Source: Pseudomonas putida W15Oct28
GTDB taxonomy: Bacteria > Pseudomonadota > Gammaproteobacteria > Pseudomonadales > Pseudomonadaceae
Assembly (NCBI RefSeq): GCF_000708715.2
Contig: NZ_JENB01000035.1
Span: 1-56,354, forward strand
Reading direction: 5' to 3'
DNA length: 56,354 nt
The position numbers were made by a program, and so were the translations under genes. The notes below the pieces were generated by a model. It was given only the letters and a program-made list of their open reading frames with translations, did no database searches and was not told where the DNA came from. Below are positions 25,421-33,248 of the stretch, piece by piece; positions within the stretch are counted from its first letter, which is position 1; every line of letters starts with the position of its first letter.

Positions 25421-26736
25421 AGTCGATCCAGGCGCGCCTGAGCCTGGGCCTGGTGGCGGTGCTGGTGGTGGTCGGTGTAGTGCTGGCGCAACTGACGTTG
25501 TGGCTGTTCGAGGCGGGCCTGCAGCGCTACCTGGAAAACGGCCTGCGCAAGGAAAGCGAGAACCTGTTGGTGGCCCTGGTGCGTGGGCCTTCGGGCTTGC
25601 AGCTGGACGAACGGCGCATTTCTGCCGCTTACCAGCGGCCGTTCTCTGGCTATTACTTTCGCATCGACTTCGATCAGGGTACCTGGCGCTCGCGCTCGCT
25701 GTGGGACCTGGACATGCCCAAGCCCGCCACCCCCGGCCTTTCCGACAGCCATGAACTAGGCCCGGAAGGGCAGCAACTGCTGGCCTTGCGTGCCGACTAT
25801 CGGCGTCTGGGCCAGGACATATCGATCAGCGTGGCACAGGACTATTCGCCGGTGCGCGAAGGCTTCCGGCGCCTGCAGCAGATCGGCCTTGGCATGGGGT
25901 TGGTGGCGCTGATCCTGGTGCTGGTGCTGCAGCGCATCACCGTGACCCGTTCGTTGCGGCCACTGGAGCGCGCACGCCGGCAAATCGCCCAGTTGCAGCA
26001 GGGCCAGCGTTCGCAGCTGGATGCTGAGGTGCCCAGCGAGCTGGCGCCGCTGGTGGGGCAGATCAACCACTTGCTCAGCCACACCGAAGACAGCCTGCGC
26101 CGTTCGCGCAATGCCTTGGGCAACCTCGGCCATGCGCTGAAGACGCCGTTGGCGGTACTGCTCAGCCTGGCTTCCAGCGAGCGCCTGAAAGATCTGCCCG
26201 AAGTCCGCGCGCAAATGCGCGAGCAGCTGGAGCAGATTCAGCAACGGCTGGCACGCGAGCTGAACCGTGCGCGGCTGGCAGGGGATGCGCTGCCGGGCGC
26301 GCAGTTCGACTGTGACGCCGAGTTGCCGGGGTTGCTCGGAACGCTGGGCATGATCCATGGCGAGGGCCTGCTGTTGGCAAGTGATGTGCCGCCGGGGCTG
26401 TTGTTGCCATGGGACCGTGAAGACTTCCTGGAGCTGCTGGGCAACCTGTTGGACAACGCTTGCAAGTGGGCTGACAGCGAGGTGCGCCTGGGCATTGCGC
26501 CGAATGCCGAGGGCTTCCAGCTGTGGGTCGATGACGATGGCCCCGGCATCCCCGAGAGCCAACGGCAGCAGGTGCTGGAGCGCGGCTCGCGGCTGGACGA
26601 GCAGGTGGACGGGCATGGGTTGGGGTTGGGCATCGTGCGCGATATCGTCGACGCATGGGGCGGGCGAATGACCTTGCTGGAGAGCCCGCTGGGCGGGTTG
26701 CGGGTGAGCATCGACCTGCCGCGCAAGGCTCGGTAA
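25417..26736 (+). CDS. Sensor histidine kinase, partner of the preceding regulator
   Basis: A 439-residue inner-membrane kinase starting with GTG. Order: TM1 (LGLVAVLVVVGVVLAQLTLW), a periplasmic sensor of about 125 residues, TM2 (GLGMGLVALILVLVLQRI), HAMP, a HisKA helix with the phosphorylated His239 (LGHALKTPLAVLLS) and a HATPase domain (LLDNACKWA, DDDGPGIPE, GHGLGLGIV). The GHALKTPL H-box is the PhoQ-like variant. The 4-base overlap with the regulator gene fits a cognate pair. The signal sensed is unknown. Confidence 0.92.
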   Translation: MKSIQARLSLGLVAVLVVVGVVLAQLTLWLFEAGLQRYLENGLRKESENLLVALVRGPSGLQLDERRISAAYQRPFSGYYFRIDFDQGTWRSRSLWDLDMPKPATPGLSDSHELGPEGQQLLALRADYRRLGQDISISVAQDYSPVREGFRRLQQIGLGMGLVALILVLVLQRITVTRSLRPLERARRQIAQLQQGQRSQLDAEVPSELAPLVGQINHLLSHTEDSLRRSRNALGNLGHALKTPLAVLLSLASSERLKDLPEVRAQMREQLEQIQQRLARELNRARLAGDALPGAQFDCDAELPGLLGTLGMIHGEGLLLASDVPPGLLLPWDREDFLELLGNLLDNACKWADSEVRLGIAPNAEGFQLWVDDDGPGIPESQRQQVLERGSRLDEQVDGHGLGLGIVRDIVDAWGGRMTLLESPLGGLRVSIDLPRKAR

Positions 26737-26740
26737 TACC

Positions 26741-26841
26741 GGGCCCGCTCTGCGGCCCATCGCGACACAAGGCCGCTCCCACAGGTGTACGCAATCCCCT
26801 GTGGGAGCGGCCTTGTGTCGCGAAAGGGCGCGCAGCGCCCC
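26741..26841. repeat. REP doublet after the two-component operon
   Basis: Arms of the TCGCGACACAAGGCCGCTCC subclass with GGGCGCGCAGCGCCC outer tip, six bases after the kinase stop. Confidence 0.82.
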
Positions 26842-26854
26842 CGAGGCCCTATCA

Positions 26855-26877
26855 GTACTGCAAAAAAATTGCAGTAC
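26855..26877. promoter_or_regulatory. Palindrome GTACTGCAA-N5-TTGCAGTAC
   Basis: A perfect 9-base inverted repeat with an A5 spacer (26855-26863 and 26869-26877). A possible weak promoter follows (TTG of the right arm, then TTGAAT at 26890-26895), so the dyad could be an operator for the structured RNA just downstream. Confidence 0.4.
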
Positions 26878-26900
26878 AGCCGCAGTTTTTTGAATTAGCC

Positions 26901-27026
26901 CAAATTCCCCCCACCCGGCAAAATCCCCCCACGAAACCCTGCGGTTTCCATCTCTCCACGGACGGAGCCCCTTGTGGTATTGCACGCGCAATACGAGGCC
27001 CAGGCCAGCTCGGCTGGGCTTTCTTT
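26901..27026 (+). ncRNA. Candidate structured small RNA or 5' leader (four hairpins)
   Basis: About 125 bases with no open frame but dense structure: two AAATCCCCCCAC-like repeats 18 bases apart (C runs 26907-26912 and 26925-26930), then perfect hairpins GAAACC/GGTTTC (26933-26948), CTCC/GGAG with loop ACGGAC (26954-26967), GTATTGC/GCAATAC with loop ACGC (26977-26994), and GCCCAG/CTGGGC (26998-27019) followed by a T-rich tract. The last is a rho-independent terminator. The CTCC hairpin displays CACGGACG, a good match to the CsrA/RsmA A/UCANGGANG consensus. It may be a free sRNA or an attenuating leader of the HPP gene 35 bases downstream. Not matched to a family I know. Confidence 0.5.
26998..27026 (+). 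terminator. Rho-independent terminator upstream of the HPP gene
   Basis: Six-base perfect GC stem (GCCCAG at 26998-27003, CTGGGC at 27014-27019) followed by TTTCTTTTT. It ends the hairpin-rich locus before the next gene starts. Confidence 0.7.
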
Positions 27027-27060
27027 TTAATCAGAAAAAACCAAAGACCCCGATTACCCA

Positions 27061-28215
27061 ATGTCTGCCTCGCGTTCCGAAAGCCGTCTGCAGCGCCTGT
27101 TGCCGGCGCCCCTGAATATCCCTCCAAAAGAATGGTTGCGTGCCGGTATCGGGGCGTTGCTCGGTCTGTTCCTCGCTGGTTGGCTGACCAGCATGGCCTA
27201 TGGCCCCGGCATCGCCTTGCACTTGCTGGGCCCGCTGGCGGCCTCGGCAGTACTGGTGTTCGCCGTGCATTCCGGCCCGTTGGCCCAACCTTGGCCGGTG
27301 CTGGGCAGCTACGCGCTGGCTGGCGCGGTCGGCCTGGCCATGCGCCAAGGCTTCGGCCCGGAACTGTGGGTGGCCGCTGCGGCCCTGGGCGTCTCGATCC
27401 TGGTGATGTGCCTGCTGCGTTGCCTGCATCCACCGGGTGGCGGGGTGGCAGTAAGCGCAGTACTGGCCGACTCGGGGCTGACCGCCATGGGTGATCATCT
27501 GCTTGAGCCCATTCTGCTCAACGCGCTGATCCTGGTGAGCGTGGCGGTTATCTACAACCGCCTGACCGGGGTGCGCTACCCGAAAGGCTTTGCGGCGCGC
27601 AAAGATTTGCACCATACCCACGACCCACTGCCCAGTGAGCGGGTCGGCATCCGTGGCGAGGACCTGGACCAGGCCCTGGAAGAGTTGGGTGAGTTCGTCG
27701 ACGTCACCCGTGACGAGCTGGAGCGCATTATTCTGGCCACCGAGCAGCACGCCTTGCAGCGCAGCCTTGGTGGTATTACCGCGGCTTCGGTGATGTCGCG
27801 CGACGTGCAGTTCGCCACGCCCGAGACCACCCTCGAGCAGGCCTGGAAAATGCTGGCCAGCCACCACCTGAAAACACTGCCGGTATTGCAGCAGGGCAAG
27901 CTGGTGGGCATCGTCAGCCTCAGCGACCTGGTCGGCCCGGCCATGCAGCGTGGCCGCTTCAGCTGGCGCGGGCTGTTCGGCCGCAAGGCGGTGCGCATGG
28001 AACAGGTAATGAGCAGGCGGGTGGTCAGTGTCAGCAGCCAGCACCCGTTGGAGCGCCTGTTGCCGCTGTTGTGCGAGCAGGGCCTGCATTGCTTGCCGGT
28101 GCTCGATGCCGGCAAGCTGGTGGGGGTGATCACCCAGACCGACCTGATCGCTGGCCTCAAGCGCCAGCTGCTCAGCAAAGCCGAGGCTTCAGATAACCGG
28201 GTCCCAGCGTTGTGA
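27061..28215 (+). CDS. HPP-family membrane protein with C-terminal CBS pair
   Basis: A 384-residue protein. The N-terminal HPP domain (about residues 20-165) has several membrane helices and the family signature RCLHPPGGGVAVSAVL; the C-terminal cytoplasmic region holds two CBS motifs (AASVMSRDVQFATPETTLEQ; MEQVMSRRVVSVSSQHPLER) that usually bind adenine nucleotides. Plant and cyanobacterial HPP proteins have been linked to nitrite transport; whether this one transports nitrite is unproven. The ATG at 27061 has no obvious Shine-Dalgarno. It is preceded by a terminator and structured RNA, and its last 27 bases overlap the convergent LysR gene. Confidence 0.87.
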   Translation: MSASRSESRLQRLLPAPLNIPPKEWLRAGIGALLGLFLAGWLTSMAYGPGIALHLLGPLAASAVLVFAVHSGPLAQPWPVLGSYALAGAVGLAMRQGFGPELWVAAAALGVSILVMCLLRCLHPPGGGVAVSAVLADSGLTAMGDHLLEPILLNALILVSVAVIYNRLTGVRYPKGFAARKDLHHTHDPLPSERVGIRGEDLDQALEELGEFVDVTRDELERIILATEQHALQRSLGGITAASVMSRDVQFATPETTLEQAWKMLASHHLKTLPVLQQGKLVGIVSLSDLVGPAMQRGRFSWRGLFGRKAVRMEQVMSRRVVSVSSQHPLERLLPLLCEQGLHCLPVLDAGKLVGVITQTDLIAGLKRQLLSKAEASDNRVPAL

Positions 28216-29055
28216 CCAGTCGCTGGCGCCGGCGGCTACCAGCCGGCGCAGGATGGCAAAGGCTTGTTGCAGGGCTTCGCTGTCGCGTTTGCGGGGGTAC
28301 ACCAGAAAGGTCGGGTAGGTGAATTCCGGCGCCCGCGGCACCCGCTCGAACACGCCGTTGTCCAGGTAAGCCTGCACCACCCGCGTACGGAAGTAACCGC
28401 TGCCGCCCTGATCGAGGATGAACTGCAAGGCCAGTGGGCCCAGGTTGAAGCTGAGCGCCGGGCGGGCGCAGTCGGGCAGGGCGGCATCGTGCTGGCGGCG
28501 GAAGGCCTCGCCCCAGTCGATGTAGATGTAGGGTTCCGGCTGGTCGACCCGGCGCACGCGGATGAGCTTTTCTTCCATCAACTGTTCCACCTGCAGGCCC
28601 GGCCCGTAGGTCGGCTGGTACACCAACGCAGCGTCCAGCAAACCCATCTCGACCTTGCGCAGCAGCGACTCGCCGTCGCTCACCTCGCTGCGGATGGCAT
28701 GGCTGGGCAGCTCACGGTGCAGGGCGCTGACCCAGTCGAGCATCATCGGGTTGCCCAGGCTTACTTCTCCCCCCACATGCAGCACTTGCTGGCAGCCCTC
28801 GGGCAGCGGCAGGTCGCGCCGCGCCGCTTCCCAGGTTTGCACCAGCTGGTTGGCATAACTGACGAATGCCTCGCCGTCGCTGGTCAGGCTGGCGCCGTTG
28901 CGGCTGCGCACGAACAGCTGGCAACCCAGTTGCTGCTCCAGGCGCTGCACCCGGGCGGTAATTGCCGTCTGTGACACGAACAGGCGTTCGGCGGCGGCGA
29001 CCAGGCTGCCGCAACGCACGATCTCCAGGAAGGTTCGGGCCTGATCAATATCCAT
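28189..29055 (-). CDS. LysR-family transcriptional regulator
   Basis: A 288-residue LysR protein: helix-turn-helix MDIDQARTFLEIVRCGSLVA with LFVSQTAITARVQRLEQQLG, then an effector domain. It is divergent from the propionyl-CoA synthetase gene, the usual arrangement for a LysR protein and its target, so control of prpE is a reasonable but untested inference. A 14-base perfect palindrome lies in the shared promoter region. Its 3' end overlaps the HPP gene on the other strand by 27 bases. Confidence 0.88.
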   Translation of the reverse strand: MDIDQARTFLEIVRCGSLVAAAERLFVSQTAITARVQRLEQQLGCQLFVRSRNGASLTSDGEAFVSYANQLVQTWEAARRDLPLPEGCQQVLHVGGEVSLGNPMMLDWVSALHRELPSHAIRSEVSDGESLLRKVEMGLLDAALVYQPTYGPGLQVEQLMEEKLIRVRRVDQPEPYIYIDWGEAFRRQHDAALPDCARPALSFNLGPLALQFILDQGGSGYFRTRVVQAYLDNGVFERVPRAPEFTYPTFLVYPRKRDSEALQQAFAILRRLVAAGASDWSQRWDPVI

Positions 29056-29125
29056 GGGCTGCTCGGTGGCTGAGGGGAGGCCTATTCTAGAGGCTTTGCA
29101 CCGTTATGGGGCGCTTTTGCGTTGT

Positions 29126-29139
29126 CTGCAAATTTGCAG
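29126..29139. promoter_or_regulatory. Palindrome CTGCAAATTTGCAG between lysR and prpE
   Basis: A perfect 14-base palindrome between divergent genes, 70 bases from the LysR start and 95 from prpE. LysR sites are usually interrupted dyads around T-N11-A, so this could be part of the LysR box or a site for another regulator. Confidence 0.45.
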
Positions 29140-29204
29140 GTCGGTTGTGACTTTAGTCCCATGGCGGCGCGGGTGTAGCGGTCCATACTCAGGTTTCGCC
29201 CTTC

Positions 29205-29215
29205 AATAACAACAA
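29205..29215 (+). promoter_or_regulatory. Crc/Hfq-type CA motif in the prpE leader
   Basis: AATAACAACAA at 29205-29215 contains two overlapping AANAANAA motifs (AATAACAA, AACAACAA), the RNA element bound by Hfq with Crc in Pseudomonas. It is about 20 bases upstream of the start codon, the usual place for translational catabolite repression. Confidence 0.55.
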
Positions 29216-29234
29216 GTACCGGGTTCCCTTCGAT

Positions 29235-31124
29235 ATGAGCTACCAGCACAGCTACGCCCATTCCATTTCCGACCCTGCCGCTTTCTGGGCGGAACAGGCC
29301 GCGCACCTGGCCTGGCACCGCAAGCCTGCCCTGACCCTGCAAGACAACGCCGACGGTACCCACCGCTGGTTCGCCGATGGCCGCCTGAACAGTTGCTACC
29401 TGGCCCTCGATCACCAGATCGAGCTGGGCCGGGGCGAGCAGGTGGCGCTGATCTACGATTCGCCAGTCACCGGTGTTCAGCAGGCCTACACCTACAACCA
29501 GTTGCGCGATGAAGTGGCGCGCCTGGCCGGTTTGCTGCGCCAGCTAGGGGTGGAAAAGGGCGATGGCGTGATCATTTACATGCCCATGGTGCCGCAAGCG
29601 GCCATGGCCATGCTGGCCTGCGCGCGGATTGGCGCGGTGCATTCGGTAGTGTTCGGCGGCTTTGCCGCCAACGAGCTGGCCCTGCGCATCGATGACGCCC
29701 GGCCCACGCTGCTGCTGACAGCATCGTGCGGGCTGGAATTTGACAAAGTGATTGCCTACAAACCGCTGGTCGACCGCGCCTTGCAGCTGGCCCGGCACCA
29801 GCCGCGCAATGTGCTGGTGCTGCAACGGCCGCAGGCGCAAGCTGAACTGCAGCCAGGCCGCGACCTGGACTGGCACACCGCCTTGGCCGGCGCCCAGCCG
29901 GTGGCACCGGTCGAGCTGGATGCTGGCGACCCGCTGTACATCATGTATACCTCTGGCACCACCGGAAAACCTAAGGGCATCGTCCGCGAAAACGGCGGCA
30001 ATGCCGTGGCGCTGTGCTATGCCATGCGCCATATCTATGGCATGCAGGCCGGCGACGTGTGGTGGGGCATTTCCGATGTGGGGTGGGTGGTCGGCCATTC
30101 GCTGATCGTCTATGGGCCGCTGATGAGCGGCTGCACTACGGTGTTCTACGAAGGCAAACCGATCCGCACGCCGGACGCCTCGGCCTACTGGCGGGTGGTG
30201 GAGCAATACAAGGTCAACGCGCTGTTCTGTGCGCCCACCGCCATGCGTGCCATCCGCAAGGAAGACCCGGAGGGCGAGCTGATCCGCAAGCACGACCTCA
30301 GCTCGCTGCGCCAACTGTTCCTGGCGGGTGAGAAGCTCGATTCCAGCACCCATGAATGGCTGGAGCGGGTCAGTGGCAAGCCGGTGCACGACCACTGGTG
30401 GCAGACCGAGACCGGCTGGCCGGTCACCGCGCCCTGTGTGGGGCTGGAAGGCAGTGCGGCGAAGCCGGGCTCCAGCAATCGGGCGGTACCGGGTTATCAC
30501 GTGCGTGTGGTGGATGACGAGGGCCACTTGCTGGGGCCTAACCACCAGGGCTCGATCGTGATTGCCTTGCCATTGCCGCCTGGGTGCAGCCAGACCCTGT
30601 GGGGCGACCACGAGCGTTACTTGCAGGCTTACCTGCGCACCTACCCGGGGTATTACCACACGGGCGACGGCGGCTTTCTGGACGATGACGGTTTTGTCTA
30701 CATCATGGGGCGCACGGATGATGTGATCAACGTGTCCGGGCACCGGTTGTCCACCGGCGAAATGGAGGACCTGGTGGCCTGCCACCCGGCGGTGGCCGAG
30801 TGTGCGGTGATTGGCGTGCACGATGAAATCAAGGGGCAAGTGCCGTTGGCGCTGGTTGTGCTCAAGGACGGTGAGGGCATTGCCGAGGCGCAGTTGCTGG
30901 TGGACCTGGTGGGCAGCGTGCGCGAAGCGATTGGCCCGCTGGCCTGTTTCAACCGGGTTCGGCTGGTGAAGCGGCTGCCCAAGACCCGCTCGGGGAAAAT
31001 CTTGCGCGCGGTGCTGCGCAAGATTGCCGACGGGCAGGACTATGTACCGCCTTCGACCCTGGATGACCCGGCGGTGCTGGGGGAGATCGAGGCGGTGCTG
31101 GCGGATTTGCCCAGGGCGGGTTGA
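29235..31124 (+). CDS. prpE: Propionyl-CoA synthetase (acyl-CoA synthetase, PrpE type)
   Basis: It activates propionate to propionyl-CoA through an acyl-adenylate. The 629-residue ANL-family enzyme has the P-loop YTSGTTGKPKG, WWQTETGWPV, the hinge YHTGDGGFLDDDGF and MGRTDDVINVSGHRLSTGEME, and the catalytic Lys588 in KTRSGKILR, the residue acetylated in Acs-like enzymes. The short N-terminus and overall pattern fit PrpE better than acetyl-CoA synthetase Acs. It lies about 11 kb beyond the prp cluster and would feed it. A LysR gene is divergent, and the leader carries CA motifs for catabolite repression. Confidence 0.88.
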   Translation: MSYQHSYAHSISDPAAFWAEQAAHLAWHRKPALTLQDNADGTHRWFADGRLNSCYLALDHQIELGRGEQVALIYDSPVTGVQQAYTYNQLRDEVARLAGLLRQLGVEKGDGVIIYMPMVPQAAMAMLACARIGAVHSVVFGGFAANELALRIDDARPTLLLTASCGLEFDKVIAYKPLVDRALQLARHQPRNVLVLQRPQAQAELQPGRDLDWHTALAGAQPVAPVELDAGDPLYIMYTSGTTGKPKGIVRENGGNAVALCYAMRHIYGMQAGDVWWGISDVGWVVGHSLIVYGPLMSGCTTVFYEGKPIRTPDASAYWRVVEQYKVNALFCAPTAMRAIRKEDPEGELIRKHDLSSLRQLFLAGEKLDSSTHEWLERVSGKPVHDHWWQTETGWPVTAPCVGLEGSAAKPGSSNRAVPGYHVRVVDDEGHLLGPNHQGSIVIALPLPPGCSQTLWGDHERYLQAYLRTYPGYYHTGDGGFLDDDGFVYIMGRTDDVINVSGHRLSTGEMEDLVACHPAVAECAVIGVHDEIKGQVPLALVVLKDGEGIAEAQLLVDLVGSVREAIGPLACFNRVRLVKRLPKTRSGKILRAVLRKIADGQDYVPPSTLDDPAVLGEIEAVLADLPRAG

Positions 31125-31140
31125 TGTTTTGACCTTCAGA

Positions 31141-31230
31141 GCCTATCGCCGGCAAGCCAGCTCCCACAGGTTCATCACAGGCCCTGAAGCCTGCGTGGTA
31201 CCTGTGGGAGCTGGCTTGCCGGCGATAAGG
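31141..31230. repeat. REP doublet between prpE and zapE
   Basis: Arms of the ATCGCCGGCAAGCCAGCTCC subclass between convergent genes, nearly the same sequence as the doublet after prpD. Confidence 0.83.
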
Positions 31231-31250
31231 CCGGTGCGGGCCATGCAGTT

Positions 31251-32321
31251 CTAGGGTGCTACCTGGTGCAGTTGCCCTAACCGGCTGCGGGTACGCATCA
31301 GGTCAGCAAGCGGCCCGCCCAGGCTTTCTTCCAGCGGCCGTTTACCAATCACCGTCACCTGTCGGTCCTGGTCATACAGCACATCCACCAGGTTGACGAA
31401 GCGCTGCTGAGCCGCCAGCGAACATTCTGCCAGGTCATCCAGCCCATCGATGATCCATTCATCATACTGCTGCGCCAGCACCAGGTAGTCGATCACTGCC
31501 GTGGCCTTTTCGCACAAATCGTCAAAGCCAAGCACCACCCGCCGGCCATCGATGGCCAGCGCACGCAGCGGCCGCTTGTTCACTTCAAGCACTACCGGCT
31601 GCTCGTTCGGCACGCTCAACGCCTGGCGCTGCGCTGCCGTCCCCGGCCACACATAGTGGCCTTGGGTAAACCGCTGGTGCTCGCGGTTGGCTGGCAAGCT
31701 GCGAAAATCGGTGTCGCCACCCACTTCCAGAACCTGCATGCGCCCGTTGATCAAGCGGATCACCGGCAAGAAGCGCTCGTGGTACAGCGGGTTGGGCAAG
31801 AGCCCTTCGGGGGCGTAGTTGGAGGTCACCAGCAGGAACACGCCGCGTGCGAACAGGGCGTTGAACAGGCGGGTAAGTAGCATGGCATCGCCGATGTCAT
31901 GCACGTGGAATTCGTCGAAGCACAGCACCTGGCAGCCACCCACCAGCTCGTCGAGGGTTGCGCCCAGCGCATCGTCCAGCGCTCGGTGGCGGTGCATGCC
32001 CTGGTGCAGGCGGGCAAAGAAATCATGAAAATGCAGGCGGCGCTTGGCCTCGACCGGCACCGCCTGGAAGAAGCCGTCCAGCAGCCAGCTCTTGCCACGG
32101 CCCACCGAGCCGTACAGGTACAGGCTGCGTGGCTGCCCTTGTTCGAGCAGTGCCAGTTGTTCGGCCATGCAGTGGATCACCCGTCGCTGGCCGCCACTCA
32201 GCTGGTAACCCCGGCTTCGGGCTTTGTCCTCGAACCAGTCGAGCAGTTCGCTCTGGCTGGCGGCAGCGCCGCGCAGGCGCTGGCCAAGCTGGCGCAGTGG
32301 GGCAGGGATCCAGGCAGACAA
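31251..32321 (-). CDS. zapE: ZapE/AFG1-like ATPase
   Basis: A 356-residue AFG1-type AAA+ protein. Walker A is YLYGSVGRGKSWLLDGFF (Lys77) and Walker B is QVLCFDEFHVHD, followed by LVTSNYAPEGLLPNPLYHERFLP, which is specific to the ZapE/YhcM family. ZapE in E. coli is a cell-division ATPase that destabilises FtsZ under stress. I propose a TTG start at 32321 because AAGGAG (32330-32335) lies eight bases upstream; an ATG at 32378 would put that site inside the gene. Whether this is the only ZapE of the genome cannot be seen here. Confidence 0.85.
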   Translation of the reverse strand: MSAWIPAPLRQLGQRLRGAAASQSELLDWFEDKARSRGYQLSGGQRRVIHCMAEQLALLEQGQPRSLYLYGSVGRGKSWLLDGFFQAVPVEAKRRLHFHDFFARLHQGMHRHRALDDALGATLDELVGGCQVLCFDEFHVHDIGDAMLLTRLFNALFARGVFLLVTSNYAPEGLLPNPLYHERFLPVIRLINGRMQVLEVGGDTDFRSLPANREHQRFTQGHYVWPGTAAQRQALSVPNEQPVVLEVNKRPLRALAIDGRRVVLGFDDLCEKATAVIDYLVLAQQYDEWIIDGLDDLAECSLAAQQRFVNLVDVLYDQDRQVTVIGKRPLEESLGGPLADLMRTRSRLGQLHQVAP

Positions 32322-32448
32322 AAGCAACGCTCCTTGGGCGATGACGGGGCAGCGTGCAGCTTGCCCGAGGGCGGCCATTTTGACTAATACAGAAAGTGAC
32401 CGGCAATGATCACTTCATGCGATAGGTCTGGCTGCACACCTGCATTGC

Positions 32449-32691
32449 CTAGGCTTTGCGTTCCAGCTGGCGCTCGATCATGTATTTCACCGCCAGGCGG
32501 CGCTCCTTGAGGTGGCGCAGGTCTTCGTCAACGAAGTTGCCCGCCGAGATCGATTCGGCGGCCAGCACCTGGTTGTCGATGTCCATGTACTCGTCCAGCA
32601 GCCGGTCCAGCGCCTGGTCCTGCTGGCGGCGCTGCTGGACGATTTCGCGCGGGTAGTGCAGGTCCTGGTAGAGATCGTGGGAGACAGGCAT
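32449..32691 (-). CDS. YdcH family (DUF465) small protein
   Basis: An 80-residue highly charged helical protein, MPVSHDLYQDLHYPREIVQQ, ending in the DUF465 pattern DEDLRHLKERRLAVKYMIER. The predicted structure is a pair of coiled helices. The family is widespread in proteobacteria; its role is unknown. An excellent ribosome site (AAGGAGG) lies before the ATG at 32691. It is monocistronic. Confidence 0.85.
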   Translation of the reverse strand: MPVSHDLYQDLHYPREIVQQRRQQDQALDRLLDEYMDIDNQVLAAESISAGNFVDEDLRHLKERRLAVKYMIERQLERKA

Positions 32692-32847
32692 GAGGTCCTC
32701 CTTGGTCAATGCAATGGGCTCAATAGATTGGAAGGGAGGAATGCGATTGTGTTGAAGCGAAGCGGGGGGAAAGCGACGGATGGTCGCTGCACGAACCGCC
32801 GAAATGACTAAGCCGCTGTTTTTTGACAATTTTTTTTCATCAGGGGC

Positions 32848-32876
32848 TTCACAGATCCAAACTTTGTTGTTAAAGT
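32848..32876 (+). promoter_or_regulatory. Candidate promoter of tRNA-Gln
   Basis: TTCACA (32848-32853), a 17-base spacer, TAAAGT (32871-32876), then the GC-rich discriminator GCCGCGC typical of stringently controlled stable-RNA promoters. Confidence 0.5.
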
Positions 32877-32951
32877 GCCGCGCATTCCAAGACAACAACC
32901 CAGTTGTCACTCAGTTGGAATTGTCAGAGCAGCAGATGCTGCATCCGATAC

Positions 32952-33026
32952 AGGGGCGTCGCCAAGCGGTAAGGCAGCAGGTTTTGATCCTGCCATGCGT
33001 TGGTTCGAATCCAGCCGCCCCTGCCA
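32952..33026 (+). tRNA. tRNA-Gln(UUG)
   Basis: A complete 75-base cloverleaf with encoded CCA. Acceptor AGGGGCG pairs with CGCCCCT; the anticodon arm GCAGG-TTTTGAT-CCTGC places TTG at 32984-32986 (Gln); the T arm contains GGTTCGAATCC. It lies alone, not in a tRNA cluster. Confidence 0.96.
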
Positions 33027-33048
33027 TTTTCCAGATTCAAACGTATTC

Positions 33049-33077
33049 AACCCAGTGCTTTCAAGCCCTGGGTTTTG
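33049..33077 (+). terminator. Rho-independent terminator of tRNA-Gln
   Basis: Stem AACCCAG (33049-33055) and CTGGGTT (33068-33074), extended by an inner GCTT/AAGC pair, followed by TT and a T-rich run. It begins 22 bases after the tRNA. Confidence 0.75.
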
Positions 33078-33111
33078 TCGTTTCCGTGATTTAACTTCGC
33101 CATGCGATTCC

Positions 33112-33229
33112 TTGTAGGAGCGGCCTTGTGTCGCGATCGGGCTGCGAAGCGGCCCCAGGTTTCTGCGCACATGCACAAATAGCCGGGGCCGCTTCGCAGC
33201 CCGATCGCGACACAAGGCCGCTCCTACAA
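33112..33229. repeat. REP doublet, 45-base perfect arms
   Basis: Exact inverted arms 33112-33156 and 33185-33229 of the TCGCGACACAAGGCCGCTCC subclass with the long GGGGCCGCTTCGCAGCCC tip. The longest perfect palindromic structure in the window, between the tRNA terminator and the hybrid kinase 3' end. Confidence 0.88.
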
Positions 33230-33248
33230 AGGTTTGTGCCTTCCCGAA

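Noticed and set aside
26954..26994. Guanidine-II (mini-ykkC) riboswitch
   Set aside because: Two hairpins with ACG-containing loops recall it, but the loops are ACGGAC and ACGC rather than two ACGR tetraloops, so the key guanidine-contacting purine is not met.
32823..32828. TTGACA as the -35 box of tRNA-Gln
   Set aside because: No -10-like hexamer lies 16-18 bases downstream; TTCACA-N17-TAAAGT further on fits better.
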